A model generated the notes under the pieces. The model was given only the letters and a program-made list of their open reading frames with translations, was not told the origin of the DNA and did no database searches. DNA of 64,000 bases, taken from positions 956,111-1,020,110 of the forward strand of contig JAVTVJ010000933.1 in assembly GCA_034509425.1 (NCBI GenBank), given 5' to 3'. Position 1 is the first letter of the stretch. Each line of letters begins with the position of its first letter. Shown here one piece after another: positions 26,231 to 38,250 of this stretch. Position numbers and translations under genes: made by a program. The stretch is from Eopsaltria australis (lineage: Eukaryota > Chordata > Aves > Passeriformes > Petroicidae).

Positions 26231-27559
26231 CTCTTCACATGTCACAGTTACTAGAAAAATCATCTTTGTGTGCTTCATTGTCCATGAAGTCCGGGTGACA
26301 GAGACAAAATACCAAACTTTACTTTTACTACACAGCCTCTGCACTTTTTCTCGTCTTTTTTGTTTATTCCCTCCTCACATTTACGTTCAGCCTTTGAACA
26401 GTGGGGGCAGAAAGAGCCCCAACAAACAAATGAAAAATAAGCAACCATGTGCTCACAGTATTTTTGAGAGGAGATGGTTGTTTTCATTGATTCTCAGTTT
26501 TTCCTTTCTCAAAGTCAAGCCTCAAAGAGACCTTGGTAGGAGGAGGGAAGAGACTTTAGAATGGATATTGTACCACAGATTCTGTTACATGAGAATGGGT
26601 TTTCAGTAAGTTATTTTAAGCCAGTATGATACACAAACAGAACAATGTAGAGGTAGAATGAGAGAGGATCTGTGTGAAGCTGCAAATTGCTCAGAAGGTT
26701 TTAGTGAATATTTCTGGACAATAATATTGTAATGAGGGAGCAGCTGGCATTTGTAGAATGCAAACCTTTTCTCTCTGAGGGGTGGTCTGTGTCAGAACAC
26801 AAGGAGTGCTGTCATGTCATGCTTTGAAACTCGGGAGGATGCTGGTGCTGAGGGCATCTCAGTTCCAGCTGAGATCTTTAGAGCTACCTAGAGCCGCCAC
26901 AGATAGTAATTTTCAAGAACACCTGCAAATATTCCTCTTTTTGAAAAAGAAAGCCCATTCTTTCTGTTTTAAAAGGTGTGTTGGTGTTTGTATATTGATG
27001 GATTTCAGTGGCAAAGATTGGCTTGCAATAATACTGGTAGTTTGACAATTAAAAGAGCAGTTTCTTTCCTAAGAACTTGTTTGAGACTTCTGAGCTTCCA
27101 ATGGAGGTTTTTCAGCTGTTCTTACTATAAAAATTGTGATAAAATAATTTCTCTAAAACTAGTTTGTCTCATTTGTTTCATTGTTGGTTTATCCATTTGC
27201 TTAGAAAAAGGTGTTCAAAGTGAATGTAAGCTTTAGGCTCTGGATTGATACTTCCATAGCCAGCTCCTAAGTGGAGATTTCCAACTACAATGTGCTTTTG
27301 ACTGCTGTTCATCCTCCTCTCTCATCCCCCCCACCATGTGTTGGGTCTTGAATTGCTTTCAGCTGCAGGTACTGGTATGCATGAGATTCCATATTAACTT
27401 CAGCGGATTGACTAGAGATAGAGTGAGGACTGCAGGAGCAAATGCTGTCTGTTCACAGTCACCTTCCAGTTGCATGTTCAGAAAAATGCTCAGAAAACTC
27501 ACTTGTTTTGTGATTTCCTCAGGGATCAAAGTGAATCCAATGGCCTTTTGGCCTTCCCC
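26231..27559. other. Non-coding stretch, partly possible CR1
   Basis: Nothing identifiable up to about 27,390. From about 27,390 to 27,560 the sequence may already be decayed CR1 continuing the element that follows, but I could not anchor it. Confidence 0.4.
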
Positions 27560-29200
27560 CCCAGATTGGTGTAACATTTGCTTTTTCCCAGTCATTAGGG
27601 GCCTCATCAGTCTCCGTGCTTTTTACATTTCTTTAGATGTGTGGGAGAGAGGGCCTTGTCATGGCATTACCTATCTTTTAGTACCATTGGGCTTCAGCAG
27701 GTCTCATCCCATGGATTTGTATGGAACAAGTTCTGTTACACGATTTCTGACTAAATCATCATCAACTGATGGTCATTCTTTGAAGCTCCTTGAACTCTGT
27801 CTATAAGAACAGAAGGTAAAAAACCACTGTTCGCAAGTAAAAAACAAAGGCAAAGAAGACATTGTGTACCTCTTGTCTGTTCCTGGGTACACTAAATTAC
27901 CTACTCCATTCAGTACCTCTCCCATGTTTTCAGTGGTCAGCCTTTTACTCTTGATGGAGCAGTAGAAACTCTTCATCTTACCCTTCTGATGCTTGCAGGT
28001 CTTACTTGCAGCTGAGCTTTGCTTCTCCTAATGCCATTCCTGCGTGCCCAGGCAATGTTTCTAAGTTCTTCCTTCATTGCCTAACCTTGCTGTCACCTCC
28101 TGTATACTGCCTTTTAGCAGTGGAGTTCCACCATGAGTTCTTTGGCTGGCCTAGACTTCTGCTATGTGTACTTGATTTCCTGAGTGTTGGGCTGGATTGT
28201 TTCTTGGATTGTACTTGGAGAATGTCCTTTGACCTGTTTGTTTTCTTGTAAGCCTTTACCCATCATTGCAGCTTTCAGTGGGATCATACCTACCAATTCC
28301 CAAATTAGCTTTCTGAAAGTCCATGATACTCTACTGCTCACCTTCCTCTCTGCCCTCAGGGTTTAGAATCCCCCTATGTCATGGTGATTACCACTGAGCT
28401 TGCCAGTGATCTTTATATCCTTAATTGTACTTCCCAGCTAGCAAATCACAGATGTACCTTGCTGTACACCAGCTCAGGTTGACCTGTCCAGTACCTGTTA
28501 CCTATCTACCTATTAGGGAGATGCTCTTTATAGAATTCTATTCTATTCTATTCTATTCTATTCTATTCTATTCTATTCTATTCTATTCTATTCTATTCTG
28601 TTGTATTCTATTCTATTCTTTTTAGTGTGTGTCCCCACCTGCACTGTTCTTTTTTCAAGGAGATGTCAAAGGGATTAAAATCATTCACAAGAACCAAGGC
28701 TGTGATCAAGAGCAATCCTCAAGTTGTTTGGGGTGCTCCATCTACATCTACATGGCAGGTCTGTAAAAAAGTCTTTTATCATGATGCCACTTTTCCTGAC
28801 ATCTTTTCTTCTGTGGGTCCACAAACCCTCACCCACCTGTTGTCCCTTGAAAGAGCTCCATATATCCAAACTGGTCTTTTGCATAAGGGCACCCTTTACC
28901 TTCATCTTCCCTGTCTGCATTTCCTGAAGAGCATCTGCTTGTCCATCACAGCTCTGTCATTCCTGCCACATCTCAGTTATTCCAGTGATGTCGTGTGGTG
29001 ACTGGATGAAGAGCTCTTGTTCCTCCTCCTGTGTGTTTTCAGATTGCATGTGTTGCATGTGCACTTCAGACCGAGGCCCCTTCAGCCTGTAATGTTGCTC
29101 CTTAAGTGCTTCTTGTTCTTGTCACTCAGGGTCCTCTATTCTTTCTACTGCTACTCCCCAGTTCTTCACTTACCTGTGAGTCTCCCTTTCCAGTTGGAGA
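27560..29200 (-). mobile_element. CR1 LINE, long minus-strand endonuclease-to-RT relic
   Basis: The longest LINE relic in the window, read on the minus strand from about 29,200 to 27,560. Near its 5' end the reverse complement of 28,966-28,995 reads HDITGITEMW, matching the 'ITETW' motif of the CR1 apurinic-type endonuclease. The catalytic glutamate codon falls at 28,972-28,974. The region at 28,280-28,360 matches later endonuclease sequence. The region at 27,560-27,740 ('gtcattaggggcctcatc', 'cccatggatttgtatgg' on the plus strand) matches the N-terminal reverse-transcriptase part. Many frameshifts and stops make it inactive. The large plus-strand open frames here (for example 27,336-27,806) are antisense artefacts. 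A pentanucleotide repeat interrupts it at 28,533-28,620. Confidence 0.82.
28533..28620. repeat. (TTCTA)n pentanucleotide microsatellite
   Basis: About seventeen tandem TTCTA units, nearly perfect apart from one interruption (TTCTG TTGTA) near 28,600-28,608. It sits inside the minus-strand CR1 relic. The long perfect run suggests recent length change, so it is probably polymorphic. Confidence 0.97.
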
Positions 29201-32200
29201 TGATGTGAGTTTGAAAGTTACTTAGCTGGTAAAAATTGATGTATTGCCTTGACTGATTGCTGTGCAAGGAAGAAGTGGAAAGCATAATATCCATTCACAC
29301 TATCTTCTGCCCATTGCAAACACTGGTACCTCCCCAGTCAAAATCTTGTGTGGTGGTTTGTGGGTTTTTGGGTTGTTTGATGGTTTTACTTTTTGTTTTG
29401 TTTTGGTTTTTTAAAAGACTGTTCAAGAAAAGAAACAGAGTTCGATTACCAACTTCAAATCTTAAAATAGAATTAACAGTTTCATGAAATGTGTTAAAGG
29501 CTGTTCCTGTTATTGGGCTTGTATTAGAGATTGCTGCTCATACTCTAACCTCTTCTGTGGCAGAATACATTACTTCACAGTGAAAACACACTGCAGGCAA
29601 TAGAATTTGGCATTCCTGGCCAGAGCCCAAGCAAATACTACTGTTCAGTTTCTTTTTGAATTTAAAAGCATATTTCATTTTGATTTGAAAGACCCTGAGT
29701 AGCAGAGGTTTTGTGGATTTGGCTGGTGTTTGTAGTTCCTGCAGCTATATTCTGTTTGTATACAAATTGCTGCGTAATTAATAATGTGATCTAATTTGTT
29801 TCCATTATATGTACACAGCGTTAAAATTGTACTTGAATGTTTACTGTTAACTAACAGTAAAGCTTATGTCGAGAATGTATTAGGGGGGTTTTTGTACCCA
29901 TTTGAATACATTTTAATGCTTCCCTATAAACATACAAATACAGAAAGAGACTATGCATACACATAGTTTATTGTAGCTGGAAAAAACAGAGCTGTGACTT
30001 TGGCAACTTCAGTTTACCTGTGAGTGCTCTCCACTGATTCCAGTGAGACTGATAGCACAGCTTAGTCTTCCTGGGCGGCATCTCCTGCCATCTGAGTGTG
30101 TGCACATTTCTGATTGTTTCTCATTCTTTTCAGTTCTTCTTGCCCCAGACATTGTGCAGTGACCCAGTGATTCGAGCAGGTGATTAAAAGGAAGTCTCTA
30201 TTTGTGAATTACTTTGCAAGAGGTTATTTTATTTGAGAGAAGCCTGTTCAGCAGATGTTTACTGTATAATGATAGGTAGTTCTAGCTTTGTATGCTAGCT
30301 TCTACAGTTTTGGAGAAGTGCAGGTGAACCTTTTGTACTCAAAAGTGGCCTTCAGAGTATAGGTTGTGGACAGAAAGCTGGAGTAGGACTATAAACAATA
30401 CTTCATTTTGTAGCTGAGATGTATGACAGAGTTTAGCTAAAACGAGCTTACTGGTGTGATTAGGTAACCAAGGTTACAGCACTGAGGCAGTTTATACTGG
30501 CAAAAGCATATTCTACTGGGAAAAACTGCCTCAGTTTCATGTATAAAAATTATCTTTAACCTAGGTTTGCTTTTGAAACAAAGTAGTGTATATGATTTTT
30601 AAAAAATCATGTTTATGTGTGTTGTCTTGCCCTTTAAAATCTGATGGTAAAGTAATAAAGTTAAAATTTGTGCCCGACTGTGCACTGTGTTGAGGCAACT
30701 CGCAGATTGTACAAACTATCAAACAGGCAGGTATAGTTACACACACACACTGAAAGAAAGAAAAATGTGAGCTCCCTCTAGTTCATTTAGGATTTTAGTT
30801 CACTTGTTTAGTAGCTGAAGGCATTTTGCTCTCAGCCTAACATCTGATAAGCCTGTCCAGACCAAACCATACTATTCCTAGTTTTACTGGGTTTTAGTTA
30901 CCTTGTAATGCCAGGTAGAACAGCACTGGGAAAGATTCACAAATGAACTGTGCGTTGCATGTTTTTATGAATGAAGCATTTGTGGCTTCTTGATTTTCTG
31001 TTCCTTTATTTTTTTCCAAGTATAATGAAGTGACAAGACTGTTTTAATTGCATCAAAGGACAGTTCTGCATTGGGAAATTTTTGTTAGTCAATTTCTCTA
31101 GGTTACAGACTAAAAGTAGATGCAGTCTTTAAGATAGAGAGAAAAAAAGTTCTTTATATCCATTGTGCTTTTGATGCTTAAAAAATTAGCAGCAGTTTAA
31201 TTTATTCTTTTCATGCCGCCCCTCTGTTTATAGTAGGAGGGGCAAGGGGATGTACTTCTGTTGATAGCAGAGAGTTGCAGTTTTGGTCAAAGACACTCAG
31301 GATGAGGCAATCCCATTTACAACTGAGCTTGGTAATGTTACGCCAGCTTTTCAGGTGATGCCCCTTTTGGTAAGTTGGTGACTGCTGAGCACAGAGTTAA
31401 ACAATGCCTGAGAAGACTAGGGATTCACAGAGAGGAGTATTTCTACTGTTGTGTCAGGAGTCACTAAGCAGGTCTGATCAAGGAAGCCAGCTGCGAGATC
31501 CTGGACTTTTCTGTGCACATTCTTGGTCCTAGATCCCTCTCCTCATTGTATACAACCCAGGCAGCTTGTGCTGATGTCTGTAGGAGTTAGGAAGTAACAA
31601 AGAAAGGCTCAGCACTTGTGTGGTGTCTGTCCATGAAGGTGTGTACTGTTGGATAGACAAGCTGTATGAGAAGAGGCTGGTAATTGGAAGACATCTCAAA
31701 TGTCAGGCACCTAGTGGTTAAATATTTGATATAGTTAACAGTTAAAACATTTTTACAGGACCATTTTTAAAAATCATCCCACAGTTATTTAAAAATATGT
31801 TACATTATGGTTTCATAATTGCTCCATTCAAAGGTCTTCTGTTTATCTGATAGTGCTTCCAGCAACCACCCAACTCCAGTAATAAATCAGCAAGTTGCTT
31901 TACATTTCAGAGAAACAATCTACTTAGGTTTTGCAGCTTCAAACCTTGAAAACAAATGCTGTTCTAAGTCAAGATATTATGTCCCTTCCTTTGTTGTTGG
32001 TTTTACTTAGCATAAGTTTACACTAGTGTGCCTTACATCTTGCTTCTTTTGAATTAATAAAGGTTGTGCATGCTTTCTGTTAACCTTATCTTGCTGGGGA
32101 AAAAGCCTGAAGCAAAACCCATAAGCCACCACAAAAATGCCTTTATAGGGAAAGTGGTTTAGGTTGGTTTTAATTAATTTAAATTGCCAGTTAGAAAACT

Positions 32201-34481
32201 TTTTTGATTTATGGTTTTCAGTTTAACTTTGGAGCATTCATCTAGAGTAAGCTTGAATCTTACTGGTCAATAAGTGTATTTCCTATTGAACATAACATTT
32301 GAAGTCTTATTTGCTAAATTTTGTGAGGAAAAGAGGTAACTTATAGGCACATTTAAGGAGTTTGTATAACTGCACATTTTATTGGCTTGTTATGTCCCAT
32401 GTTTTTTTTTCTTTTGAAAAGTTGCATGGTTTACTTTGTTTTCCTTGATAAGATTAGTTTTTATTTCGTAATTGATGATGGCCTTCTACTGAATAGAAAT
32501 ATACATTAAATTTAGGAAACAAGCTTGTTAAAACAGTCTTCAAAGGCAGATGTGTTTTGTCAGTATGCTGAAAATAAAGCAGCTTTGAGAAATCAGGAAA
32601 ATGGAAACAAAATTGAGGGAGATCAAATTTAAGAATTTTTTCCTTGATATGTAGTATATGTAGAACTAGTGATTTAGTATTCACTTGCACTTTGCCTTCT
32701 TTTTCCAATATGTTAAACTTAGATTGTTTTCTCCAACAATTTGTAATAAATTTCCTAACTTTGAATGAGCAAGCTATTAAACTCTTTTCAATGGAAAGAG
32801 GAACAAAAGCCATCAGCTTTTGAAAGAACATCCTAAACATCCCTGACTTCATTTAGTTGGCCAAGAACTTCCTTCAGAGGCTTGACTGATCCAGAAAGTT
32901 CAGGACTAATGTTCACTCTCCAAAGTATTCACTTTTTGGTTTTTGTTCTAGACAACTTAGGTTTCCATTTCAAGTACATTTGAAAATAGCTTTGATTAAG
33001 TTTAAATACAGTGTCTGAATTTAAACTTAGATGTTTTTGCCTGCTGGTTTCTGATGTTCAAAGACTCTTCCTTGGATCAGGGATTGTAATCAAGGTTGTG
33101 CATACAATTTTTATATTGGTCCATCATTATTTTTCTTGGACAATGTATTACTATGGCATTTCATTGTTCCCCATTTTTTGTCCTTTGTTATGAAAGGGTT
33201 TGGAATAGAAATACTCTCCTGAGGACTTCTCAGTAATTTTATATTTTAAAATACTGACAAGTAGAATGTACCATCCAAAAAATGGGGCTGTGTGGCTGTT
33301 TGAATCTCAGTGGACCTCCAGATGGAAGAATCTTTCTGTATGTGTATTCTGAACGCTTTGAATTAATGAGAAACTGCCTGTATGCTGCATATTTTATAAA
33401 GCCAAAGGGAACTAATCTTTACCCTTGGTATTACCCATCCTGTTAGTTTTGATGTTGGTAATGTTAGGCCATTTGATTCCAAAATTTTAATAGACATATG
33501 GGTGCAATCCAACTTGTGTTGCTGGAATAGATACTTGACAGAAAGGTGAATTACCTTTCTGATGGCTATTACCTGGAGTGATTTCAGAACAGCATGTTAG
33601 TCAGAGTTAATGTTGTTAATGTGCTCTTTCCAAGAAAAAAAAGATTTTTTGTTGAGAACCGCAGACGAGTTTTGGAAAACACAAGGATTACCAGAAATGA
33701 AAAACTGAATGAAGTTTAAATTAGTTATGAAAAGCAGAGGACTGAGAATAGTTGGACAGATTTATGGGGAATGGATCTGTCACTCTTCACTTGTCAACAC
33801 CATCTATGCACAACCTGCAGATCCAGGGCCCCAGAACTATTGTTTGTTGTGAGCTACGGACTGTGCCAAAAGAAGGAGAAATGGAGTGCTACCTTCTGTG
33901 CTCACTCCAGATAGAATTGCTATTGACTAGTACTGCAACAAGGTAATCTATTTGTTCTGAAGTATCAAAGCTTCCAGCGGTCCTTTACTAGAGTTATTAA
34001 TGTCTAACAAAGGTGAAATAAATGTAAACATTTGCTCCTGTTTACAAACTTAACTCATTCCATGGCTGACAGTTTTCTAATCTGGGTATTGGATATGTAC
34101 CAGAAGAATGCTTCTGTTAACATTTAATGATCTTGCTAAGACTTGGTAGCCTGTGGAATATGGATAGGCCAGTTTCTCTGTTTTTAAAAGAGAAAAGACA
34201 ACATTGTGCAAAAATAATGACTGATGCAACCACACTGAGAAGTTGCCCTATTTGCAGTACTCAATAGGGCAGTGTGGGTGTTCTTACACTGAAAAAGAAG
34301 CATATTTGACCCTGGAAGGTTTTCACTGCTATCCTTGGGCATATGGTTGTTTTCAGAAGAGTTTGTCTGTCTGTTGGTAACGCTGGAGAAACTAAAGGTG
34401 TTAAATATGGCAAGACTTTAGAAGATAAATTCTGCTATCTCCAGGGTCCAGGACAGAGAGAAATGCGTTTTGGCTCAGAAA
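29201..34481. other. Long unique non-coding stretch
   Basis: About 5.3 kb with no supported gene. It contains a G/T-rich tract (29,343-29,412), a 10-bp-arm inverted repeat (29,840-29,861) and a minus-strand open frame of 132 codons (32,454-32,852) with no recognisable domain. The segment near 30,470-30,530 carries 'tatactggcaaaagca', which recurs in related form near 58,740. Confidence 0.5.
29840..29861. repeat. Perfect 10-bp inverted repeat
   Basis: Arms TTTACTGTTA (29,840-29,849) and TAACAGTAAA (29,852-29,861) separated by AC. It is a short near-palindrome in unique sequence; function unknown. Confidence 0.9.
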
Positions 34482-34800
34482 GTTAACTGTATCCTGGAAA
34501 TGATTTTGCCCCTCTTCTCTGCTCTGATGAGACCCCAGTGGGAATACTGCACCCAGGTCTGGTGACCTCAGTACACAAAAGGCATAGACTTGTTGAAACA
34601 GGTCCAGAGGAGGGCCACAAAAATGGTCACAGGGCTGAAGCACATCTCCTTTGAGGAGAGGCTGAGAGTTGGGGCTGTTCAGTCTGAAGGAGAGGTCTCT
34701 GGGAAGACCTTACTGTGACCTTTCAAAAGGAGGTTTAAAAGATGGACAGAGATTTACTGCCAAGGCTTGTAGTGACAGGACAGGGAGCAAAAGTTTTAAA
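34482..34800 (+). mobile_element. CR1 LINE, ORF2 C-terminal fragment
   Basis: A plus-strand CR1 piece from the 'gttaactgtatcctgg' block through 'gatgagaccccagtggga', 'ggtccagaggagggccac' and 'gaggagaggctgagag' to 'gtagtgacaggacaggg'. These are consecutive landmarks of the CR1 ORF2 end. It is truncated before the 3' tail. A minus-strand open frame across it (34,401-34,643) is antisense. Confidence 0.88.
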
Positions 34801-37177
34801 TATAAGCTTCTCAGAGTACTTCTTCATTAAAAAATTTCTAGTTACCTAATACGCTCTTCAGATTTGAAGCTCAACATACTTAACTCTCACTTCTCTGGAT
34901 TCTCTCTTAGACCAGTTTTGATTGTGTTCATGTTTTCACATTTTATCAAATAAGTTTTCTTTAAAGAGAGCTTGGGCTCTCTCTTGTTTGAAACATTTTC
35001 CTAGAGATGGCTTGATCAGGCACCTTTAACCATGCTTTTAGAATTGATTCTGTTCCAAGCAAGGTCAGTTCCTAAGTAGGAAGTGCCACTTTATTACCCT
35101 TTGCTTAATGGTTAGATTGAATATGCAGTGAAAATAAAAGACAAAAGAATTAATAATTGAGGTGCATTTAAAACTTTGTTTCTGGGATTTAATTGACATT
35201 GCACTTCATTGCTCTTTCCTATCTGTGTCAAAGACTACAGGAATTGGCACCAGCAGTATTTTTACCACTGAAGGATTCTCTTCTTCAGGCTAGGCTGGAT
35301 GGGAGCTTTGAGGCTTTTATTAGTAAAACCCAATCAAAACCAAAAACCCCAACCAAACAAATACCACAGCCTTTGTGCAGATAAATGCTAGATTTGATGA
35401 GTGACGCCATAAAGAAACAGGCAGGGGGCAACAAGCTAAGATTTAGAGTTAAAATTGTACTTCTACACCTGTTTGGGTTTTTTTTGTGGTAATGATGTTG
35501 GTCACAATAAATGTAAGTCATAGAAAGCCCTTTGTTCATTGCATCCAGAAAGTCTGTATGAGCAGTCTTTGATTTTTTAGAGACTAAATGGAATTCTCAA
35601 GAGAAGATTAAATTAATGAAAATCAGTTAAATAATCTAGTTACGAATACAGAAGAAGAATTTACTTGAAATTTCAGGTAGCTTTTGAAAAATAACTGAAA
35701 TTCAGGAGGCTCAGAAATTCAAGACAACTGAATCTTCAATACCAGTAATTTGAATTCCTATGAAGATGGAAATAGAACAGTGTGGAGGATATCTGTGTGA
35801 TCTTATCTACTCATACCAGGCTTTTAATGTAGTTGTGCTTGGTATTTGCATCTCTTGCTTCAGCTCCCACACAGTGGTTGATGAAGACTGAATTCCAGGA
35901 CGAGATTAAAAGATTTTATCTTTCTTAAATGCTTTGTGGCTTGCCAGTTTTGTTCTTTGTTCTACAACTGATTTACTTTCAGCAAAAGTCAGCCTTGAGT
36001 TATTGAAATACCTGTTTTCTCTCTTTTTCTAGCTGTTTGCATATGCTTTATAGTAACTGTGTTTGGATGCCTTTTGGGCTTATGGTACTGCTGTTAGTCT
36101 CCTTTTGAAAGATGACATGAACAGGCAAAAAGTTTCCTTCTTTCTGAGTAGATACTGAACTTCCTGGAGGAGAGACTCCTTATGAAAAGATACCGCTATA
36201 TTTTCGCCTTTGGGTACAATTTTCTGTGGTGAGTTTCATCTCAATCTTTGTCTTTATAAATGAATGTTATTGTTCTCTCTGGAACGGCATTAAATGTACA
36301 TATGAAGGGTGTGAGCATCCTTCACCAGACTACACTTGCACAGAAGCAATCCCGATGAAACAGCCTTCAGGGAACAGCAAGGAAACTGTGACTAACTACT
36401 AACCAAAGCTGCCACAGGGACCAGACACCACAAACTGGAGATGCTGTTCAGAGTTTCTTACCAATACTGTCCTTCTCTAGCAGAATTTTAATGCAGAAAG
36501 GGAGTTTCCTTTTATCTTGTTAACAAACTATGTACTATTTTGTTTATATATCAAAGATAACTCCAGTGTAGGAGCTGTGAATCTTACTTGTACACAGGGG
36601 AGATTAGAATGGAAAATAAAACCTTGCTTTAATCTCTGTGTCTTAAAGCATCAAGCTGTGTGTCTCGAGTATTCTTTGTTAGGTAAGAGTCCTGTAGTAC
36701 AGCAGTTAAGAGGAAGTTTGTTTTTGTGCTTTAGCTGCAGAGATCATATGTTTCAAGCTGCAACTTAAGTTCATGTCAATTCCTCAGAAAATCACCTCAG
36801 AACGATTTTGTCATGAGAGAAGATCTAAAGAGAATGACTACTTACAGGGGTAGGAACTGGTAATTGTGTTGTTTCCTTGGTTCAAGTACCTGACTGCCAT
36901 GTCCATGGGAGTAATCTCTTCTAAATCTGTACACCTCGTCTGCAACAGCATGGAATTATCTACAGTGTACAGGTAGATCACTCCTTAAGAAACATGGACT
37001 GGTTGTGGGAATAAGTCAGTTTTTGGAAAATTCTTCCCTTCCCCACACAAAGTTTGGCTTATATATTGGGTGTTATTTATGTGTGTCCTTAGAGCAGTTG
37101 AGATGGTTCAAATTCATGTATCTAAAATCAATAACCCCACAGGCACTTCTGATTTTCTTTTGGACATACCATTTTAA
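34801..37177. other. Unique non-coding stretch
   Basis: About 2.4 kb with no recognised gene or repeat. Confidence 0.5.
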
Positions 37178-38250
37178 AAGGGTAAAAGGAAGGGCCCTGG
37201 AAATTACTGACCAGTCAGCCTCACCTCTGTGCCCAGCAAGATCATAGAACAGATCCTACTGGTAGCTATGTCAAATCATAAGAAGACATGGAAGTGCCTA
37301 GAGACAGCCAGCAGGGCTTCACCAAGGGCAAATCATGCCTGACTGATCTCACAACCTTCTATGATGGAGTGCCAGCATCGGTGGACAAGGGAAGAGCTAC
37401 AGGTGTCTGCCTGGGCTTCTGCAAAGCCTTTGACATGGTCCCACGCAGCGCTCTTGTTGCTGAATTGGAGGGAGAAGGGTCTGATGAAAGTACTGTGTGA
37501 CAGATAAGGCAAGGCTGGCTGGCCATATCCAAAGAGTTACAGTCAACAGTTCAGTATCCATGTGAAAACCAGTAATGACTGGGGTCTCTACTGGGACAAA
37601 CACATTTTGATACCTTAATCAATGGCATACAAGAATTGAGCAGAACCTCTGCAAGTTTGTGGATGACACCATGCTGAGTGGTGCAGTTGACAGGCTTGAT
37701 GAAAGGCATGCCATCTATCACTAGATGGCATTGGGTGGACCCATGTGAACCTCATGGGGTTTAACAAGGCCAAGTGCAACGCCCTGCCCCTGGGTCAGTG
37801 CAATACCCCATTTCCATAGAGACTGGTGGATGAATTGTTTGAAGGCAGCCCTGCAGAGAAAGACTTTGGGTGTACTGGTGGATGAACATTCACATGAGCC
37901 TGCAGTGTGTATTTACAGCTCACAACCATGTCCCCAGCCATCTGAAGAGAAGCATGGCCAGTAGGTTGAGAGAGGTGATTCTGCTCCTTCTACTGCACTC
38001 TCTTGAGACTCCCCATCTATGGTATTGCATCCAGCTCTGGGGTCTTTGTGGTTTTAAGTGGAAAGAGGGTAGATTTAGGCATGTAAGGAAGGAAGTTTTA
38101 ACAGTGGGTGTGGGGAAACACTGGAGCTGGTTGCCCTCCTGTGGATGTTGTGGAGAAGTTGAAGTTCCATCTTCAGAAAGTATTAGAGGTGAGCTTGAAC
38201 AGCATTTTGAACAACCTGATTTAATGATAGGTAGGTTGTACCCTGTTGAA
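37178..38250 (+). mobile_element. CR1 LINE, reverse transcriptase plus 3' region
   Basis: A 1.07-kb plus-strand CR1 relic. It begins in the reverse-transcriptase region: 37,300-37,450 reads FTKGKSCLTDL and then GFCKAFDMVP, the conserved CR1 RT blocks. The catalytic motif appears as FVDD at 37,656-37,667 where active elements have FADD. Stops and frameshifts separate these blocks. At about 38,045 the ORF2 end ('ccagctctggggtct') is joined directly to the 3' region ('gagggtagatttaggc'), so some sequence has been lost there. The terminal tail is missing. The 142-codon minus-strand frame at 37,920-38,348 is antisense to it and not a gene. Confidence 0.93.

Noticed and set aside
27336..27806. 156-codon plus-strand open frame
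   Set aside because: It is largely antisense to the minus-strand CR1 relic, with no independent coding evidence.
28425..28625. Periodic FYSIL-type peptide
   Set aside because: Direct translation of the (TTCTA)n microsatellite.
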